DNA of 64,000 nucleotides from Alphaproteobacteria bacterium (GTDB lineage Bacteria; Pseudomonadota; Alphaproteobacteria; Caedimonadales; UBA1908): NCBI GenBank assembly GCA_013911655.1, contig JACESU010000002.1, positions 252,901 to 316,900 of the forward strand, read 5' to 3'. Shown piece by piece: positions 46,133 to 57,071 of this stretch (position 1 is its first letter; each line of letters starts with the position of its first letter). The notes under the pieces were generated by a model. It saw only the letters and a program-made list of their open reading frames with translations, ran no database searches and was not told where the DNA came from. The position numbers and the translations under genes were made by a program.

Positions 46133-49067
46133 GCCTGAATTCCGATCCCTCACCAAAACCTACGGCCAAGGGAACGGCGCTCAAGAGTGCGGCCATAGTC
46201 GTCATCATGATGGGACGGAACCGAAGAAGACATGCCTCATAAATGGCATTTCTAGGTGATTTATGGTGGGTGCGTTCGGCCTCGAGGGCGAAGTCGATCA
46301 TCATGATGGCATTCTTTTTCACGATGCCGACCAAAAGTAAAATACCAATAAGCGCAATGATGCTAAGCTCTGTTTGGGTGACATAGAGGGCGAGAAGCGC
46401 GCCCACACCTGCAGATGGCAGGGTCGAGAGAATGGTGATGGGATGAATCGTACTTTCATAAAGCATCCCAAGGACCACGTAAACTGCAACAAGGGCTGCT
46501 AAAATCAAATAAGGTTGCGAGGAAAGAGATGCTTGAAACGCTTGGGCAGTCCCTTGGAACGAGGCCGTGAGAACGGACACGGGAATATTCAGTTTTTTCA
46601 TTTCTTCGCTGATTTTATCGACGGCCTGACCTAAGGAGAAGTTAGGCAGAAGATTAAAGGACAATGTCGCTGCAGGGAGCTGACTTTGGTGAGAAACCGT
46701 CAAAAGGGCATTCTTATTCTCAAAGGTCGCGATGGTCGCCAAAGGAACTTGCGTGTTTGTCGAGGACGGCAGATACAAGTCATGCAGATTGTGGGGGCGC
46801 TGCCAATAAGGGGGCGCTGCTTCCATGACCACATGGTATTGGTTTTGGGTTGTATACATCGTTGAAACTTGGCGTTGTCCAAAGGCGTCGTAAAGCCCGT
46901 TGTCGACACTGCTGGCAGAAAGCCCAAAACGCGCGGCGTTTTCGCGGTCCAGGGTCACATAGGCTTGAAGCCCTTTATCCAGCTGATTACTGTTCATATC
47001 GGCAATACCGGGTATTTTTTTTAATTGCTCGAGCACACGCGGCGTATATTTTTGCAAGTCCCGCAGATGATAAGCAGATAGTGTATATTGATACTGGGCG
47101 TTACCTTGACGACCTCCCACCATAATGTCTTGGGCGGCGCGCAAGTAAAGGGTTGCGCCTGGTACCACCGCTAATTGGGGGCGCAGTCGGTTAATAATGT
47201 CGTCGACACTAGCTTTTCGTTTTTTAAGGGGGCGAAGCATAATAAAAAGCGAACCAGAGTTGCCGGTGCCGCGTCCACCCACATAGCCTGCCACGTGGGC
47301 CACGGCCGGATCTTTTCGCACAATATCTTCAAAAAGAGAAAGTTTTTTTTCCATGGCTTGGAACGAGATGTTTTGCTGTGCCTGGATCGTTGCGATAATA
47401 CGGCCTGTGTCTTGTTGGGGAAAAAACCCTTTAGGCACCAGAATGAATAAGACAACACTCAAGGCAAGAGTCCCCCCCATCAGTGAGAGCATCGTCTTTT
47501 GGTGCGCCAATGCCCACAAAAGGCTTCTTTTATAGAAATGCGTGAGCCTGGCCATAACGTGCGGTGAATGAGAGGTCTTTGGCGTTTGTTTGTTGCGTAA
47601 AATAACGGCGCCCATCATGGGGGTGACCGTCAAGGACACGACCATGGACACCAGAACCGCCGAGGAGAGCGTCACGGCAAATTCACGGAAAAGGCGCCCG
47701 ACAATGCCCCCCATCAAAAGAATAGGAATAAAAACGGCGACCAAAGACAGGCTCATCGAGACAACGGTAAAACCAACTTCTTTGGCACCCAGCAAGGCTG
47801 CCGCAAGGGGCGTCATGCCTTTTTCAATATGTCGTTCGATATTCTCAAGGACAACGACCGCATCGTCCACGACGAACCCCGTCGCGATGGTCAGTGCCAT
47901 CAAAGAAAGGTTATTCAAACTGTATCCCAGAAAATACATGATGCCAAAAGTCCCAAGCAAAGAAAGGGGCACTGTGACGGCGGGAATCAAGGTTGCACGG
48001 GCGTTTCCTAAAAAGGCATAGATCACAAGCACCACAAGAATAATGGCAATGATCAGAGTTACCTCTACATCGTGGAGAGAAGCACGAATGGTCGTCGTGC
48101 GGTCCATCAGAATGCCCACATTAATGGCAGCCGGCGTGATGGCGCTAAGCTGGGGCAGGATTTTGTGGACATTGGTGACGGTTTCAAGGATGTTTGCGCT
48201 TGGTTCTTTGAAAATGATCAAAAGAATAGAGGGCTTGCCATCAGAAAGGCCGGCATTACGAAGATCTTCGACGGCGTCTTTAACCTCGGCGACGTCCTGC
48301 AATTTAATGGCATTCCCATGATGATAACCAATAAGAAGAGGGGCGTATTCCTTGGCGTTAAACAGTTGATCGCTGCTGGTGATATCGTAAGTAAGGTCAT
48401 TATGCGTAATGAATCCTTTGGGTTTGTTGGCGTTTGCCGTCGCAAGGACCGTGCGTACTTGTTCAAAAGAGATCCCATATTTGGCAAGCGCGTCGGGGTT
48501 CAGCTCGACCCGCACGGCAGGAAGAGATCCGCCTCCCACCACCACTTGTCCCACACCGTCTACTTGGGAAAGCTTTTGTTGTAAAACTGTGGACGCAAGG
48601 TCAAACATTTGTCCTTTGGTATAAACATCAGAGGTAAGGGAAACAATCATGACCGGTGCGTCGGCAGGATTGATTTTGCGGTAGGTAGGGTTAGAGGGCA
48701 AATCCGCTGGAAGCTGACTTCGGGCGGCGGCAATGGCGGCTTGGACATCCCGGGCCGCCCCGTCAATGTTCCGATTCAAATCAAACTGTAGGGTAATAGA
48801 GGCTGATCCCAAGTTGCTGGAGGACGTCATTTCTGTGATCCCTGCGATGCGGCTGAGTTGACGCTCGAGGGGGGTTGCCACAGACGTTGCCATGATCTCG
48901 GGGCTGGCGCCCGGCAGACTTGCTTGGACTGAAATAGTGGGAAAATCAACTTGAGGGAGAGGCGCCACCGGTAAGACGTTAAACGCAAGAATACCTGCAA
49001 GGGCAAGCCCTATGGCCAAAAGCGTTGTGCCGATGGGGCGGTCAATGAAGGGTTTTGACAGGCTCAT
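46125..49067 (-). CDS. RND efflux permease, MdtC-like, C-terminally frameshifted
   Basis: The 980-residue protein is a HAE1-type RND pump subunit: N-terminal [22 protein letters not shown]4 proton-relay Asp pair in [19 protein letters not shown], porter-domain sequences and the C-terminal [19 protein letters not shown]. It ends early at EGSEFRRL, losing the last membrane helix, which is found in another frame directly downstream (45970-46132). So it is a recent frameshift mutant or a sequencing error. It overlaps the first permease gene by four bases; MdtB and MdtC normally form a heterotrimer with each other. Confidence 0.88.
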   Translation of the reverse strand: MSLSKPFIDRPIGTTLLAIGLALAGILAFNVLPVAPLPQVDFPTISVQASLPGASPEIMATSVATPLERQLSRIAGITEMTSSSNLGSASITLQFDLNRNIDGAARDVQAAIAAARSQLPADLPSNPTYRKINPADAPVMIVSLTSDVYTKGQMFDLASTVLQQKLSQVDGVGQVVVGGGSLPAVRVELNPDALAKYGISFEQVRTVLATANANKPKGFITHNDLTYDITSSDQLFNAKEYAPLLIGYHHGNAIKLQDVAEVKDAVEDLRNAGLSDGKPSILLIIFKEPSANILETVTNVHKILPQLSAITPAAINVGILMDRTTTIRASLHDVEVTLIIAIILVVLVIYAFLGNARATLIPAVTVPLSLLGTFGIMYFLGYSLNNLSLMALTIATGFVVDDAVVVLENIERHIEKGMTPLAAALLGAKEVGFTVVSMSLSLVAVFIPILLMGGIVGRLFREFAVTLSSAVLVSMVVSLTVTPMMGAVILRNKQTPKTSHSPHVMARLTHFYKRSLLWALAHQKTMLSLMGGTLALSVVLFILVPKGFFPQQDTGRIIATIQAQQNISFQAMEKKLSLFEDIVRKDPAVAHVAGYVGGRGTGNSGSLFIMLRPLKKRKASVDDIINRLRPQLAVVPGATLYLRAAQDIMVGGRQGNAQYQYTLSAYHLRDLQKYTPRVLEQLKKIPGIADMNSNQLDKGLQAYVTLDRENAARFGLSASSVDNGLYDAFGQRQVSTMYTTQNQYHVVMEAAPPYWQRPHNLHDLYLPSSTNTQVPLATIATFENKNALLTVSHQSQLPAATLSFNLLPNFSLGQAVDKISEEMKKLNIPVSVLTASFQGTAQAFQASLSSQPYLILAALVAVYVVLGMLYESTIHPITILSTLPSAGVGALLALYVTQTELSIIALIGILLLVGIVKKNAIMMIDFALEAERTHHKSPRNAIYEACLLRFRPIMMTTMAALLSAVPLAVGFGEGSEFRRL

Positions 49068-52000
49068 GGATGTTTGCCTGGGGCAAGCAGCGGGGCGGCA
49101 GCGGGGCGGGACGTCAGCTTTCGCGCTAAGCGGTCAAAAGTCAGATAAATCACGGGAGTTGTGTAAAGGGTCAATAGTTGACTTGTCACAAGGCCTCCGA
49201 TAATGGCAATGCCAAGGGGTGAGCGAAGTTCTGCGCCCATACCACTTCCAACAGCCAAGGGGACAGCACCAAAAAGAGCAGCCAAGGTTGTCATTAAGAT
49301 TGGGCGAAAGCGCAGCAGACACGCCTCGTAAATAGCGTCATAAGGGGCCTTGCCCTCTTTACGTTCAAGGTCGAGCGCAAAATCAATCATCATAATAGCG
49401 TTTTTCATCACGATACCGATGAGAAGAATGATCCCAATAAGGGCAACAACGCTAAGATCCCGCCCTGTGATGTAAAGAGAAAGAAGCGCCCCCATACCGG
49501 CCGAAGGAAGGGTCGATAGAATGGTGACCGGATGAATGAAGCTTTCATACAAAACGCCCAGCACAATATAGACCACAAGAACGGCCGCCAACACCAAAAA
49601 GCCTTGATTGGCAAGAGAGCTTTCAAAAATCTTGGCCGTCCCCTCTAGGCTTGTTTGGATTTTAGCCGGAATTTGAAGGGTATTTTTCGTTTCCTCAAGT
49701 TTCGTGACAGCAACCCCCAAAGAGGCCCCTTCCCCAAGGTTAAAGGACACAACCGCCACGGGAAATTGTCCTTGGCGGTTGATAGAGAGCAAGTTTTTCT
49801 TTTCAGAAACACTGGCAAAAACGCCCAAGGGGATCGCTTTTTTAGCGCTTGATTGAAGGTACAAGTGATCAAGCGCCTTAAGGCCTTGCTGAAAAGCTGG
49901 TAGCACTTCAAGGATCACATAATACTGATTGAACTGGGTGTAAAGGGTCAGAATTTGACGCTGTCCAAAAGCATTGTACAGCATATTATCAACGTCTGCG
50001 GCAGTAATGCCAAGGCGCGCAGCGCTGTCCCTATCGAGGGTAAGATGGGCCGCAAGCCCGTTTTCTTGGATGTCTGTGTTGACGTCTTGAAAGGTTTTGT
50101 CGCGTGAAAGGGCCTCGACTAGGCGTTTGCTCCAGACGCTGACATCATCCTGTGCAGGAGAGGTAAGGCTGTATTGATACTGGGTGCGACTGACGCGGTC
50201 ATCAAGGGTGATGTCTTGAAGAGATTGAAGATAAACTGTTAAGGGTGTCGCCTTTTCAAATTTTTGACGAAGGCGGGCGACCACGTCTTGGGCGGTGCTG
50301 GTGCGTGCGTTGGCGGGCTTTAGGGTGATCAGAAATCTTCCGCTGTTGAGGGTCGTGTTGTTGCTGTCAATGCCCACAAAAGATGACACATTTTGAATGT
50401 CTGGGTCCTGCAAAAGGTCTTTCACAAGGCGTTCTTGCGCGCGCGCCATGGCAGGAAAAGAAATGCCTTCGGGGCCTTGGCTGACTCCTTGGATGATGCC
50501 TGTGTCTTGCTGGGGGAAAAATCCCTTAGGAATCGTGATCACCAAAAAAGCACTAAGACACACAGTCCCCAACGCACACAAAAGGATGAGTGGCTGGCGC
50601 GTCAGGACCCACGTCAACGTGCGCCCGTAAAAGGCAATGAGACGATCGATGCCCTTTGTTGTCATCTCTTGAAAACGCGAGATGGTTTTGTGCGCGTCTT
50701 CCTTAAGAATGCGCGCGCACATCATAGGGGTAAGGCTAAGAGAGACAACGGCCGAGATAAGAATGGTGACGGACAATGTCAGGGCAAATTCACGGAAAAG
50801 GCGCCCGACGACATCTCCCATAAAAAGAAGAGGAATTAAAACGCCAATAAGAGAAACCGTGAGGGATAAAATAGTAAATCCGATTTGAGAGGCCCCTTTG
50901 AGGGCTGCGGTTAAGGGACTTTCCCCTTGCTCCAGGTATCTTGAGATATTTTCAATCATGACAATGGCATCGTCCACGACAAAGCCCGTCGCGATGGTCA
51001 GCGCCATTAAGGTTAGATTGTTAACGCTAAAGCCCAACAGATACATGGCCCCAAAAGTCCCGATAAGGGACAGCGGGACTGCCACACTGGGGATGAGGGT
51101 GGCGCGTGCACTACCCAAAAAGACATAAATGACGGCCACCACCAATACAACCGCCAGCATCAAATCAAACTCAGCGTCCTTGGCAGATTCGCGAATGGTT
51201 TGGGTGCGGTCAGACACAAGGGTAACCTTGATGCTGGCAGGAAGAGACGCCTGCAGTTTTGGAAGAAGGGTTTTAATGTTATCGGCCACTTCTAGCACGT
51301 TGCTGCCGGGTTGACGTTGGATATTCAAAATCACCGCCGGTGTTTCGTTAAACCAGGCAGCTTGGCGCGTGTCCTCCACGCCGTCAACAACGGTTGCGAC
51401 GTCCTTTAAACGAAGGGGGGCCTTATTCACATACGCAATCACAAGATTTTCATATTCTTTGGCCGACAGTAGCTGATCATTGGCATTGATCGTATAGGAC
51501 AGCTGGGGGCCATCAAAATTACCCTTGGGTTGGTTTGTGCTGGCGCTGATAAGCGTTGCGCGCACAGCGTCTAAGGTGAGTCCGTAACTTGCAAGGGCTG
51601 TGGGGTTTAATTGGATGCGCACCGCCGGGCGCTGTCCGCCGCTGATGCTGACAAGGCCCACGCCGCTTACCTGGGAAATTTTCTGGGCAAAACGCGTTTC
51701 GGCGTAATCACCCACCTGGGTCAAGGGAAGCGTGTCAGATGTCAGGGCAAGGGTCATGATGGGCGCGTCCGCGGGATTGACTTTGCTGTAGACCGGCGGG
51801 TTAGAAAGATCTGACGGCAAATATGTCTCGGCCGCGTTGATAGCGGCTTGGACTTGTTGTTCGGCCACGTCAAGGCTAAGGTTCAAGGAAAACTGAAGCG
51901 TAATAAGGCTTGCCCCAGACGAGCTCGATGAGGTCATCTGAGCAAGACCGGGCATTTGACCAAACTGTTTTTCCAAGGGGGCGGTGATGAGGGAGGTCAT

Positions 52001-52174
52001 GACCTCGGGACTGGCGCCTGGGTAAAACGTCGCGACCCGGATGATGGGATAGTCCACTTGGGGTAGGGAGGAAACCGGAAGGAGCCGGTAGGCAAGCCCC
52101 CCCACAAACAAGACCGCCAGCATGAGAAGCGTGGTCGCAATGGGCCGCAGGATGAACAGGCGGGACAAATTCAT
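49064..52174 (-). CDS. RND efflux permease, MdtB-like
   Basis: A complete 1036-residue HAE1-type RND permease with N-terminal FILRPIATTLLMLAVLFVGG, the TM4 Asp pair in [19 protein letters not shown], and the last helix PLGIAIIGGLVTSQLLTLYT intact. It is a paralogue of the gene that follows. RND permeases of this type export drugs or bile salts using the proton gradient, together with a periplasmic adaptor and an outer membrane channel. The adaptor is upstream (52174-53343) with a one-base overlap. No channel gene is in the window, so a TolC-like partner elsewhere is expected. Confidence 0.93.
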   Translation of the reverse strand: MNLSRLFILRPIATTLLMLAVLFVGGLAYRLLPVSSLPQVDYPIIRVATFYPGASPEVMTSLITAPLEKQFGQMPGLAQMTSSSSSGASLITLQFSLNLSLDVAEQQVQAAINAAETYLPSDLSNPPVYSKVNPADAPIMTLALTSDTLPLTQVGDYAETRFAQKISQVSGVGLVSISGGQRPAVRIQLNPTALASYGLTLDAVRATLISASTNQPKGNFDGPQLSYTINANDQLLSAKEYENLVIAYVNKAPLRLKDVATVVDGVEDTRQAAWFNETPAVILNIQRQPGSNVLEVADNIKTLLPKLQASLPASIKVTLVSDRTQTIRESAKDAEFDLMLAVVLVVAVIYVFLGSARATLIPSVAVPLSLIGTFGAMYLLGFSVNNLTLMALTIATGFVVDDAIVMIENISRYLEQGESPLTAALKGASQIGFTILSLTVSLIGVLIPLLFMGDVVGRLFREFALTLSVTILISAVVSLSLTPMMCARILKEDAHKTISRFQEMTTKGIDRLIAFYGRTLTWVLTRQPLILLCALGTVCLSAFLVITIPKGFFPQQDTGIIQGVSQGPEGISFPAMARAQERLVKDLLQDPDIQNVSSFVGIDSNNTTLNSGRFLITLKPANARTSTAQDVVARLRQKFEKATPLTVYLQSLQDITLDDRVSRTQYQYSLTSPAQDDVSVWSKRLVEALSRDKTFQDVNTDIQENGLAAHLTLDRDSAARLGITAADVDNMLYNAFGQRQILTLYTQFNQYYVILEVLPAFQQGLKALDHLYLQSSAKKAIPLGVFASVSEKKNLLSINRQGQFPVAVVSFNLGEGASLGVAVTKLEETKNTLQIPAKIQTSLEGTAKIFESSLANQGFLVLAAVLVVYIVLGVLYESFIHPVTILSTLPSAGMGALLSLYITGRDLSVVALIGIILLIGIVMKNAIMMIDFALDLERKEGKAPYDAIYEACLLRFRPILMTTLAALFGAVPLAVGSGMGAELRSPLGIAIIGGLVTSQLLTLYTTPVIYLTFDRLARKLTSRPAAAPLLAPGKHP

Positions 52175-53343
52175 CAGGCAGCCTTTGGGGTGGGGGTGGC
52201 TGGTGCACTGACCCGTACGGACGCGCCGTCGGTGAGCCTGTCTGTGCCTTCAATGATGACCCTGTCGTGAGGCGCAATCCCCTTTGTGATGACCGTGTCA
52301 TCTTTCCAAGTGGGACCAAGAGTCACGTTTTGAAGGCGGACTTTTTTCTGATCGGGGCTTAGGACATAAATGTAAGACCCCTGGGCGCCGCGTTGGACTG
52401 CCGCCGTGGGTACAATGGTCGCCCCTTTTAGGGTTTCTACATGGAGGCGAATATTCACAAACTGATTGGGGAAAAGGGTTTCAGGCTCGTTGGTGAATGT
52501 TGCCTTGAGTTTGACGGTTCCCGTCGTGAGGTCGATCTGGTTATCAACGTTGGTAAGGGTGCCATCGGCAAGCTTTTTATTTTGTCCCCGGTCATAGGCT
52601 TCAACACCGAGAGTTTCTTTGGCTTTTACCTTTTGAAGGACTGTGGGCAGGGTGTCTTCGGGGATGGAAAAGACAACGGTGATGGGTTGAATCGTATTAA
52701 CAATGGCAAGAGGTGTCGTATCAGAAGGCTGCACCACGTTGCCAAGGTCCACTTGATTAAAGCCAATGCGTCCGTCTACGGGGGCAAGGATTTTGCAGTA
52801 AGACAGATTAACCTTGGCATTATCGACAAGTCCTTGGTCGGCTTTGACGGCGCCTTCGTATTGGTGGACAAGCCACACCTGGGTGTCCAGGGTTTGGCCT
52901 GAGGCAAAACCCTTGGCATTCAAGGTACTATCGCGCTTTAGATCAAGCTTAGCGTTTTCAAGAAGTGCTTGATCCTTGGCAAGTTGCCCTTCGTATTGCA
53001 GTAGCTGCGCCTCATAGGGGCGGGGGTCAATCTCAGCCAAGAGATCACCTGTTTTAATAAGCTGTCCTTCTTCAAAATGAATCTGGAGAAGAGTGCCTGT
53101 GACCTGAGCCTTAAGGTTGACGGTTTTTTCCGGCGTCACTGACCCAAGTGCTTCTAGCATCACAGGGATATCCTGAGACACCGCAGACGCGACGCGCACG
53201 GTTGTGATTTGTTCTTTATCAGGACCTTTTTTGTGTCCATGCCCCTTGCTCCACTGCCATACTCCCACCCCTCCTAAAAGAAGGAGCAAACCCAAAAGAA
53301 GGGGTTTTTTCAAAGATGACGCGGGCGTATGTATATTTTTCAT
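52174..53343 (-). CDS. RND efflux periplasmic adaptor, MdtA-like
   Basis: The 389-residue membrane fusion protein has an N-terminal anchor (LLLGLLLLLGGVGVWQW), the lipoyl/barrel-sandwich segment VNLKAQVTGTLLQIHFEEGQ with LLAEIDPRPYEAQL, a helical hairpin (about 125-190) and the second lipoyl half CKILAPVDGRIGFNQVDLG. A beta-barrel and a membrane-proximal domain follow. It links the RND pumps encoded downstream to an outer membrane channel and is first in the operon; the promoter should lie between 53344 and 53460. Confidence 0.93.
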   Translation of the reverse strand: MKNIHTPASSLKKPLLLGLLLLLGGVGVWQWSKGHGHKKGPDKEQITTVRVASAVSQDIPVMLEALGSVTPEKTVNLKAQVTGTLLQIHFEEGQLIKTGDLLAEIDPRPYEAQLLQYEGQLAKDQALLENAKLDLKRDSTLNAKGFASGQTLDTQVWLVHQYEGAVKADQGLVDNAKVNLSYCKILAPVDGRIGFNQVDLGNVVQPSDTTPLAIVNTIQPITVVFSIPEDTLPTVLQKVKAKETLGVEAYDRGQNKKLADGTLTNVDNQIDLTTGTVKLKATFTNEPETLFPNQFVNIRLHVETLKGATIVPTAAVQRGAQGSYIYVLSPDQKKVRLQNVTLGPTWKDDTVITKGIAPHDRVIIEGTDRLTDGASVRVSAPATPTPKAA

Positions 53344-53465
53344 GTGATCAAAGCGTCCCTGTAAGACTATTTTTATGCCATTGTACCTGAGGGATAGAGG
53401 TGCAGCAATCGCTAGAATGCATCACAAAACTTGAGATTTCGCGCGTGTCAGGGTAAGGTGTGGCT

Positions 53466-53831
<366 letters not shown>

Positions 53832-53865
53832 AAATAAGTTATTAACCGAAAAGGATGATGAGGAC

Positions 53866-54729
53866 ATGACAGCGCAGCCCCACCCACGCCCCCAAACAGA
53901 TCACGGCGCGCATCCTTTTGTCAAAATGCACGGACTTGGGAACGATTTCATCATTTTGGATGGGAGGCAACGTCCGTTTGTTCCCACACGTGATCAGATC
54001 ATTCGTCTCAGTGACAGGCGGGCAGGCATTGGCTGTGACCAGCTAATTGTCTTGGCCTATGATCCTGACCACGACGCTTTTATGCGAATTTTTAATGCTG
54101 ATGGCGGCGAAGTTGAGGCATGCGGCAACGCCACACGCTGTGTGGGGGCCTATCTTGCCAAGGACTCAGGAAACGCGCGCCAGATTTTGCGCACGGTTGC
54201 AGGGTTATTGGAAACACAGACCCAGAATAATGAGACGACCGTCAATATGGGAGCGCCTCGTCTGACGCCAGAGGCCATCGGCCTTGCAAAAGAAGTCGAC
54301 CCTTTGTACTTGCCCTTGGGTATTCCTCATCTGCCAGCGCCAGCGGCCATCAGTATGGGTAATCCTCACATGGTCTTTTTTATGGATAGCCTTGAGGGTC
54401 TTGCCCTTGAACGTCTGGGTAAAGAGCTTGCCCATCACGCCTTATACCCTCAAGGCACAAACGTTGAATTCGCCCAGCTCATTTCTCGTCAAAAGGTCCG
54501 CATGCGCGTGTGGGAGCGGGGTGCTGGCGTGACGCCTGCGTGCGCGACGGGGGCGTGTGCGACGGTCGTGGCGGGCGTTCTGCGTGGCCTTCTAGAGTCT
54601 GGACAAGAATGCGAAGTCGTCATGGACGGCGGCACCCTTCTTGTGACCTATGACGGCGAAAAAGTCCTCATGCGTGGGGTCGTCAAGCATGTGTTTCAAG
54701 GAACCTTTCACCATGACCTCTTTGACTAA
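53866..54729 (+). CDS. dapF: Diaminopimelate epimerase
   Basis: DapF converts LL- to meso-diaminopimelate for lysine and peptidoglycan; DapE of the same pathway is at 25241. Family motifs are KMHGLGNDFIILDG, the first catalytic Cys in EVEACGNATRC, MGNPHMVFF, and the second catalytic Cys in TPACATGACATV. The ATG at 53866 gives 287 residues and leaves about 20 extra residues before the MHGLGND motif; AAGGATGATGAGG lies upstream. The open frame extends into the RNase P RNA but that part is not coding. The mtaB gene overlaps its end by 17 bases. Confidence 0.94.
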   Translation: MTAQPHPRPQTDHGAHPFVKMHGLGNDFIILDGRQRPFVPTRDQIIRLSDRRAGIGCDQLIVLAYDPDHDAFMRIFNADGGEVEACGNATRCVGAYLAKDSGNARQILRTVAGLLETQTQNNETTVNMGAPRLTPEAIGLAKEVDPLYLPLGIPHLPAPAAISMGNPHMVFFMDSLEGLALERLGKELAHHALYPQGTNVEFAQLISRQKVRMRVWERGAGVTPACATGACATVVAGVLRGLLESGQECEVVMDGGTLLVTYDGEKVLMRGVVKHVFQGTFHHDLFD

Positions 54730-56002
54730 AGAAACGCCTTCTCCATCTGATGACATCAAAGTCGTAACGTTGGGGTGCCGCTTGAATACCTATGAATCCG
54801 AGGTGATGAAAGGTCTTGCAAAAGATGCCGGTATGTCCCAAGTCGTCATCATTAATACCTGCGCCGTGACCGGTAATGCCGAGCGTCAATCAAGGCAGGC
54901 CGTCAGGCGCGCGAAAAAAGAAAATCCGGACGCGGCCATTTTTGTCACGGGATGCAGTGTGCAGCTAAATCCCGAGGTTTATGAAAAAATGCCCGGCGTC
55001 ACGCGGGTCCTTGGGAACCATGATAAATTGCAAGCCGCAAGCTTTGCGACGGATCAAACCGAAAAGGTGTTGGTCACCGACATTGCACAGGTCACAGAGA
55101 CCGCGCACCACCTGATTCAGGGATTCGATCACCATGCGCGCGCGTTTTTGCAAATTCAAAATGGCTGTAATCATCGGTGTACGTTTTGCACGATCCCCCA
55201 TGCGCGGGGTCCTAACCGAAGTGTGCCGGTAGCTGAAATTGTGCGTCAAATTCAAACACTTGTGGATCAAGGATGCCAAGAAGTTGTCTTTACGGGCGTT
55301 GATATCACCGATTATGGCGGGGATTTGCCGGGGGCGCCGCGCCTTGGTAGTCTTGTCAGGCGCGTTTTAAATAATGTGCCGGGACTTGCGCGTCTGCGTC
55401 TTTCTTCTTTGGATCCAAGTGAAGTGGATGAAGAGCTTTTTGAGCTTTTTTCCCACCCACGCTTGATGCCCCACCTTCATATCAGCCTGCAAGCCGGTGA
55501 TGACATGATTTTGAAGCGCATGAAGCGCCGCCATTTGCGGGGTGACGCCATTGCTTTTTGTGCGCGCGCCAAAAAAATCAGACCAGATGTGGTGTTTGGC
55601 GCGGACCTAATTGCAGGTTTTCCCACAGAAACAGAAGAGATGTTTCAAAATACCCTTGCGTGTATCGAGGCGTGTGATCTCACTTATCTTCACATTTTTC
55701 CGTTTTCCCCGCGTCCTGGTACGCCGGCCGCGCGCATGCCGCAGCTTCCCAAAAATGTAATTCAAGAGCGCGCAAAAATCATGCGAGAGGTGGGTGAAGC
55801 ATGGCTTGCGGCCTTTTTAAAGACCCAAGGGGGGCGTTTTTGCAAAGTTCTGGTAGAAGAAGGGGCGCGCGGGCACACCGAGCATTATGCCCCCGTCTTT
55901 TTTGCCCGTCCCGAAGATGTCCAGGATATGCTGGGAAAAATCGTTGACGTCCAAGTCGTGAAAAGCCATGAGAAAACCCTAGAAGTCGTAAAGGTAGCCT
56001 GA
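54713..56002 (+). CDS. mtaB: tRNA t6A37 methylthiotransferase MtaB
   Basis: A radical-SAM methylthiotransferase that converts t6A to ms2t6A at position 37 of ANN-reading tRNAs. From the ATG at 54713 (AAGGAACC upstream) it has 429 residues. The N-terminal UPF0004 domain carries a cluster on Cys22 (TLGCRLN), Cys50 and Cys81. The radical SAM cluster uses Cys152, Cys156 and Cys159 in GCNHRCTFCTIP. FSPRPGTPAARMP and a C-terminal TRAM-like tail follow. The sequence fits MtaB better than MiaB because of the GCRLN-type N-terminus. Confidence 0.92.
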   Translation: MTSLTKETPSPSDDIKVVTLGCRLNTYESEVMKGLAKDAGMSQVVIINTCAVTGNAERQSRQAVRRAKKENPDAAIFVTGCSVQLNPEVYEKMPGVTRVLGNHDKLQAASFATDQTEKVLVTDIAQVTETAHHLIQGFDHHARAFLQIQNGCNHRCTFCTIPHARGPNRSVPVAEIVRQIQTLVDQGCQEVVFTGVDITDYGGDLPGAPRLGSLVRRVLNNVPGLARLRLSSLDPSEVDEELFELFSHPRLMPHLHISLQAGDDMILKRMKRRHLRGDAIAFCARAKKIRPDVVFGADLIAGFPTETEEMFQNTLACIEACDLTYLHIFPFSPRPGTPAARMPQLPKNVIQERAKIMREVGEAWLAAFLKTQGGRFCKVLVEEGARGHTEHYAPVFFARPEDVQDMLGKIVDVQVVKSHEKTLEVVKVA

Positions 56003-56004
56003 GT

Positions 56005-56976
56005 ATGACCCAAGATACGCCCCAAGAAGAGCCTAAAAAGGGTTGGTTTAAAAGACTGACGGAAGGGCTTAAAAAAACCTCGACAAAGCTTGGAGACGGG
56101 ATTGCGAATCTCATTCGCAAAAGGCGTTTGGATCAAGAGTTACTGGACGAGCTGGAAGAGCTTTTAATTCAGGCGGATATGGGCGTCGAGGCTGCCGAAG
56201 GTGCGGTCAAGGCGCTGGCCAAAGACCGTTTTGACAAAGACGTCAGCGAAGAAGAAGTCAAAGAATTCCTGGCAAATCACTTGGCCGAAGTTTTGTCAGC
56301 TGTTTCGTTACCCTTAAAAATTGATTCTGCCCACAGGCCCCATGTGGTGTTAGTGGTCGGCGTTAATGGCAGTGGCAAAACCACAACCATCGGTAAGATT
56401 GCGGCTCATTGGGCGGCGAAAGGGCTTCGGGTTCGCATCGCGGCCGGCGACACATTTCGCGCCGCTGCCGTGGAACAGCTTCAAACCTGGGCTGTGCGGG
56501 CAGGGGTCCCCCTTGTGACCCCAAAAACCCAAGGCGCAGATCCTGCAGGTCTTGTGTACGAGGCTTATGAAACGTCGCGTCAAGCTCAGGATGATGTGTT
56601 GATCGTTGATACGGCAGGACGCCTTCAAAACAAGGTTGATCTCATGACTGAGCTTGAGAAAATCCGCCGCGTCTTAAAGAAAATTGACGACACAGCGCCC
56701 CATACGTGTCTTCTTGTGCTGGATGCAACGGTCGGACAAAATGCCCACTCTCAGGTGGAGCTTTTTCAAAAGACCGCCGGGGTGACGGGCCTCGTTGTCA
56801 CAAAACTTGACGGTACAGCCAAGGGCGGTGTGGTCGTGGCGCTTACCCAAAAGTTTGGATTGCCCCTGCATCTAATCGGCGTCGGGGAAAAGCTTGAAGA
56901 CCTGCAGCCCTTTGACGCCAAGAGCTTTTCCAGAAGTTTAATGGGCATTGGATCCCATGAAAGCACGGAGTCCTAA
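56005..56976 (+). CDS. ftsY: Signal recognition particle receptor FtsY
   Basis: FtsY docks ribosome-SRP complexes at the membrane for co-translational insertion. The protein begins 2 bases after mtaB with a short basic N-terminus (KKGWFKRLTEGLKKTSTKL), the N helical bundle (LLDELEELLIQADMGVEAAE), and a GTPase domain with G1 GVNGSGKTTTIGKIA, DTFRAAAVEQL, G3 DTAGRLQNK and G4 TKLDGTAKGG. The long acidic A domain of enterobacterial FtsY is absent, as is common in alphaproteobacteria. The length is 323 residues. Confidence 0.96.
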   Translation: MTQDTPQEEPKKGWFKRLTEGLKKTSTKLGDGIANLIRKRRLDQELLDELEELLIQADMGVEAAEGAVKALAKDRFDKDVSEEEVKEFLANHLAEVLSAVSLPLKIDSAHRPHVVLVVGVNGSGKTTTIGKIAAHWAAKGLRVRIAAGDTFRAAAVEQLQTWAVRAGVPLVTPKTQGADPAGLVYEAYETSRQAQDDVLIVDTAGRLQNKVDLMTELEKIRRVLKKIDDTAPHTCLLVLDATVGQNAHSQVELFQKTAGVTGLVVTKLDGTAKGGVVVALTQKFGLPLHLIGVGEKLEDLQPFDAKSFSRSLMGIGSHESTES

Positions 56977-57071
56977 AGGAAAAAGATCAATCTCGTAGAC
57001 GATCGCCCTCTTTTCATAGACCTCTTTTTAGGGATACACTGGGGGACATAAAAACAAGAAGAGGTGCAAGG

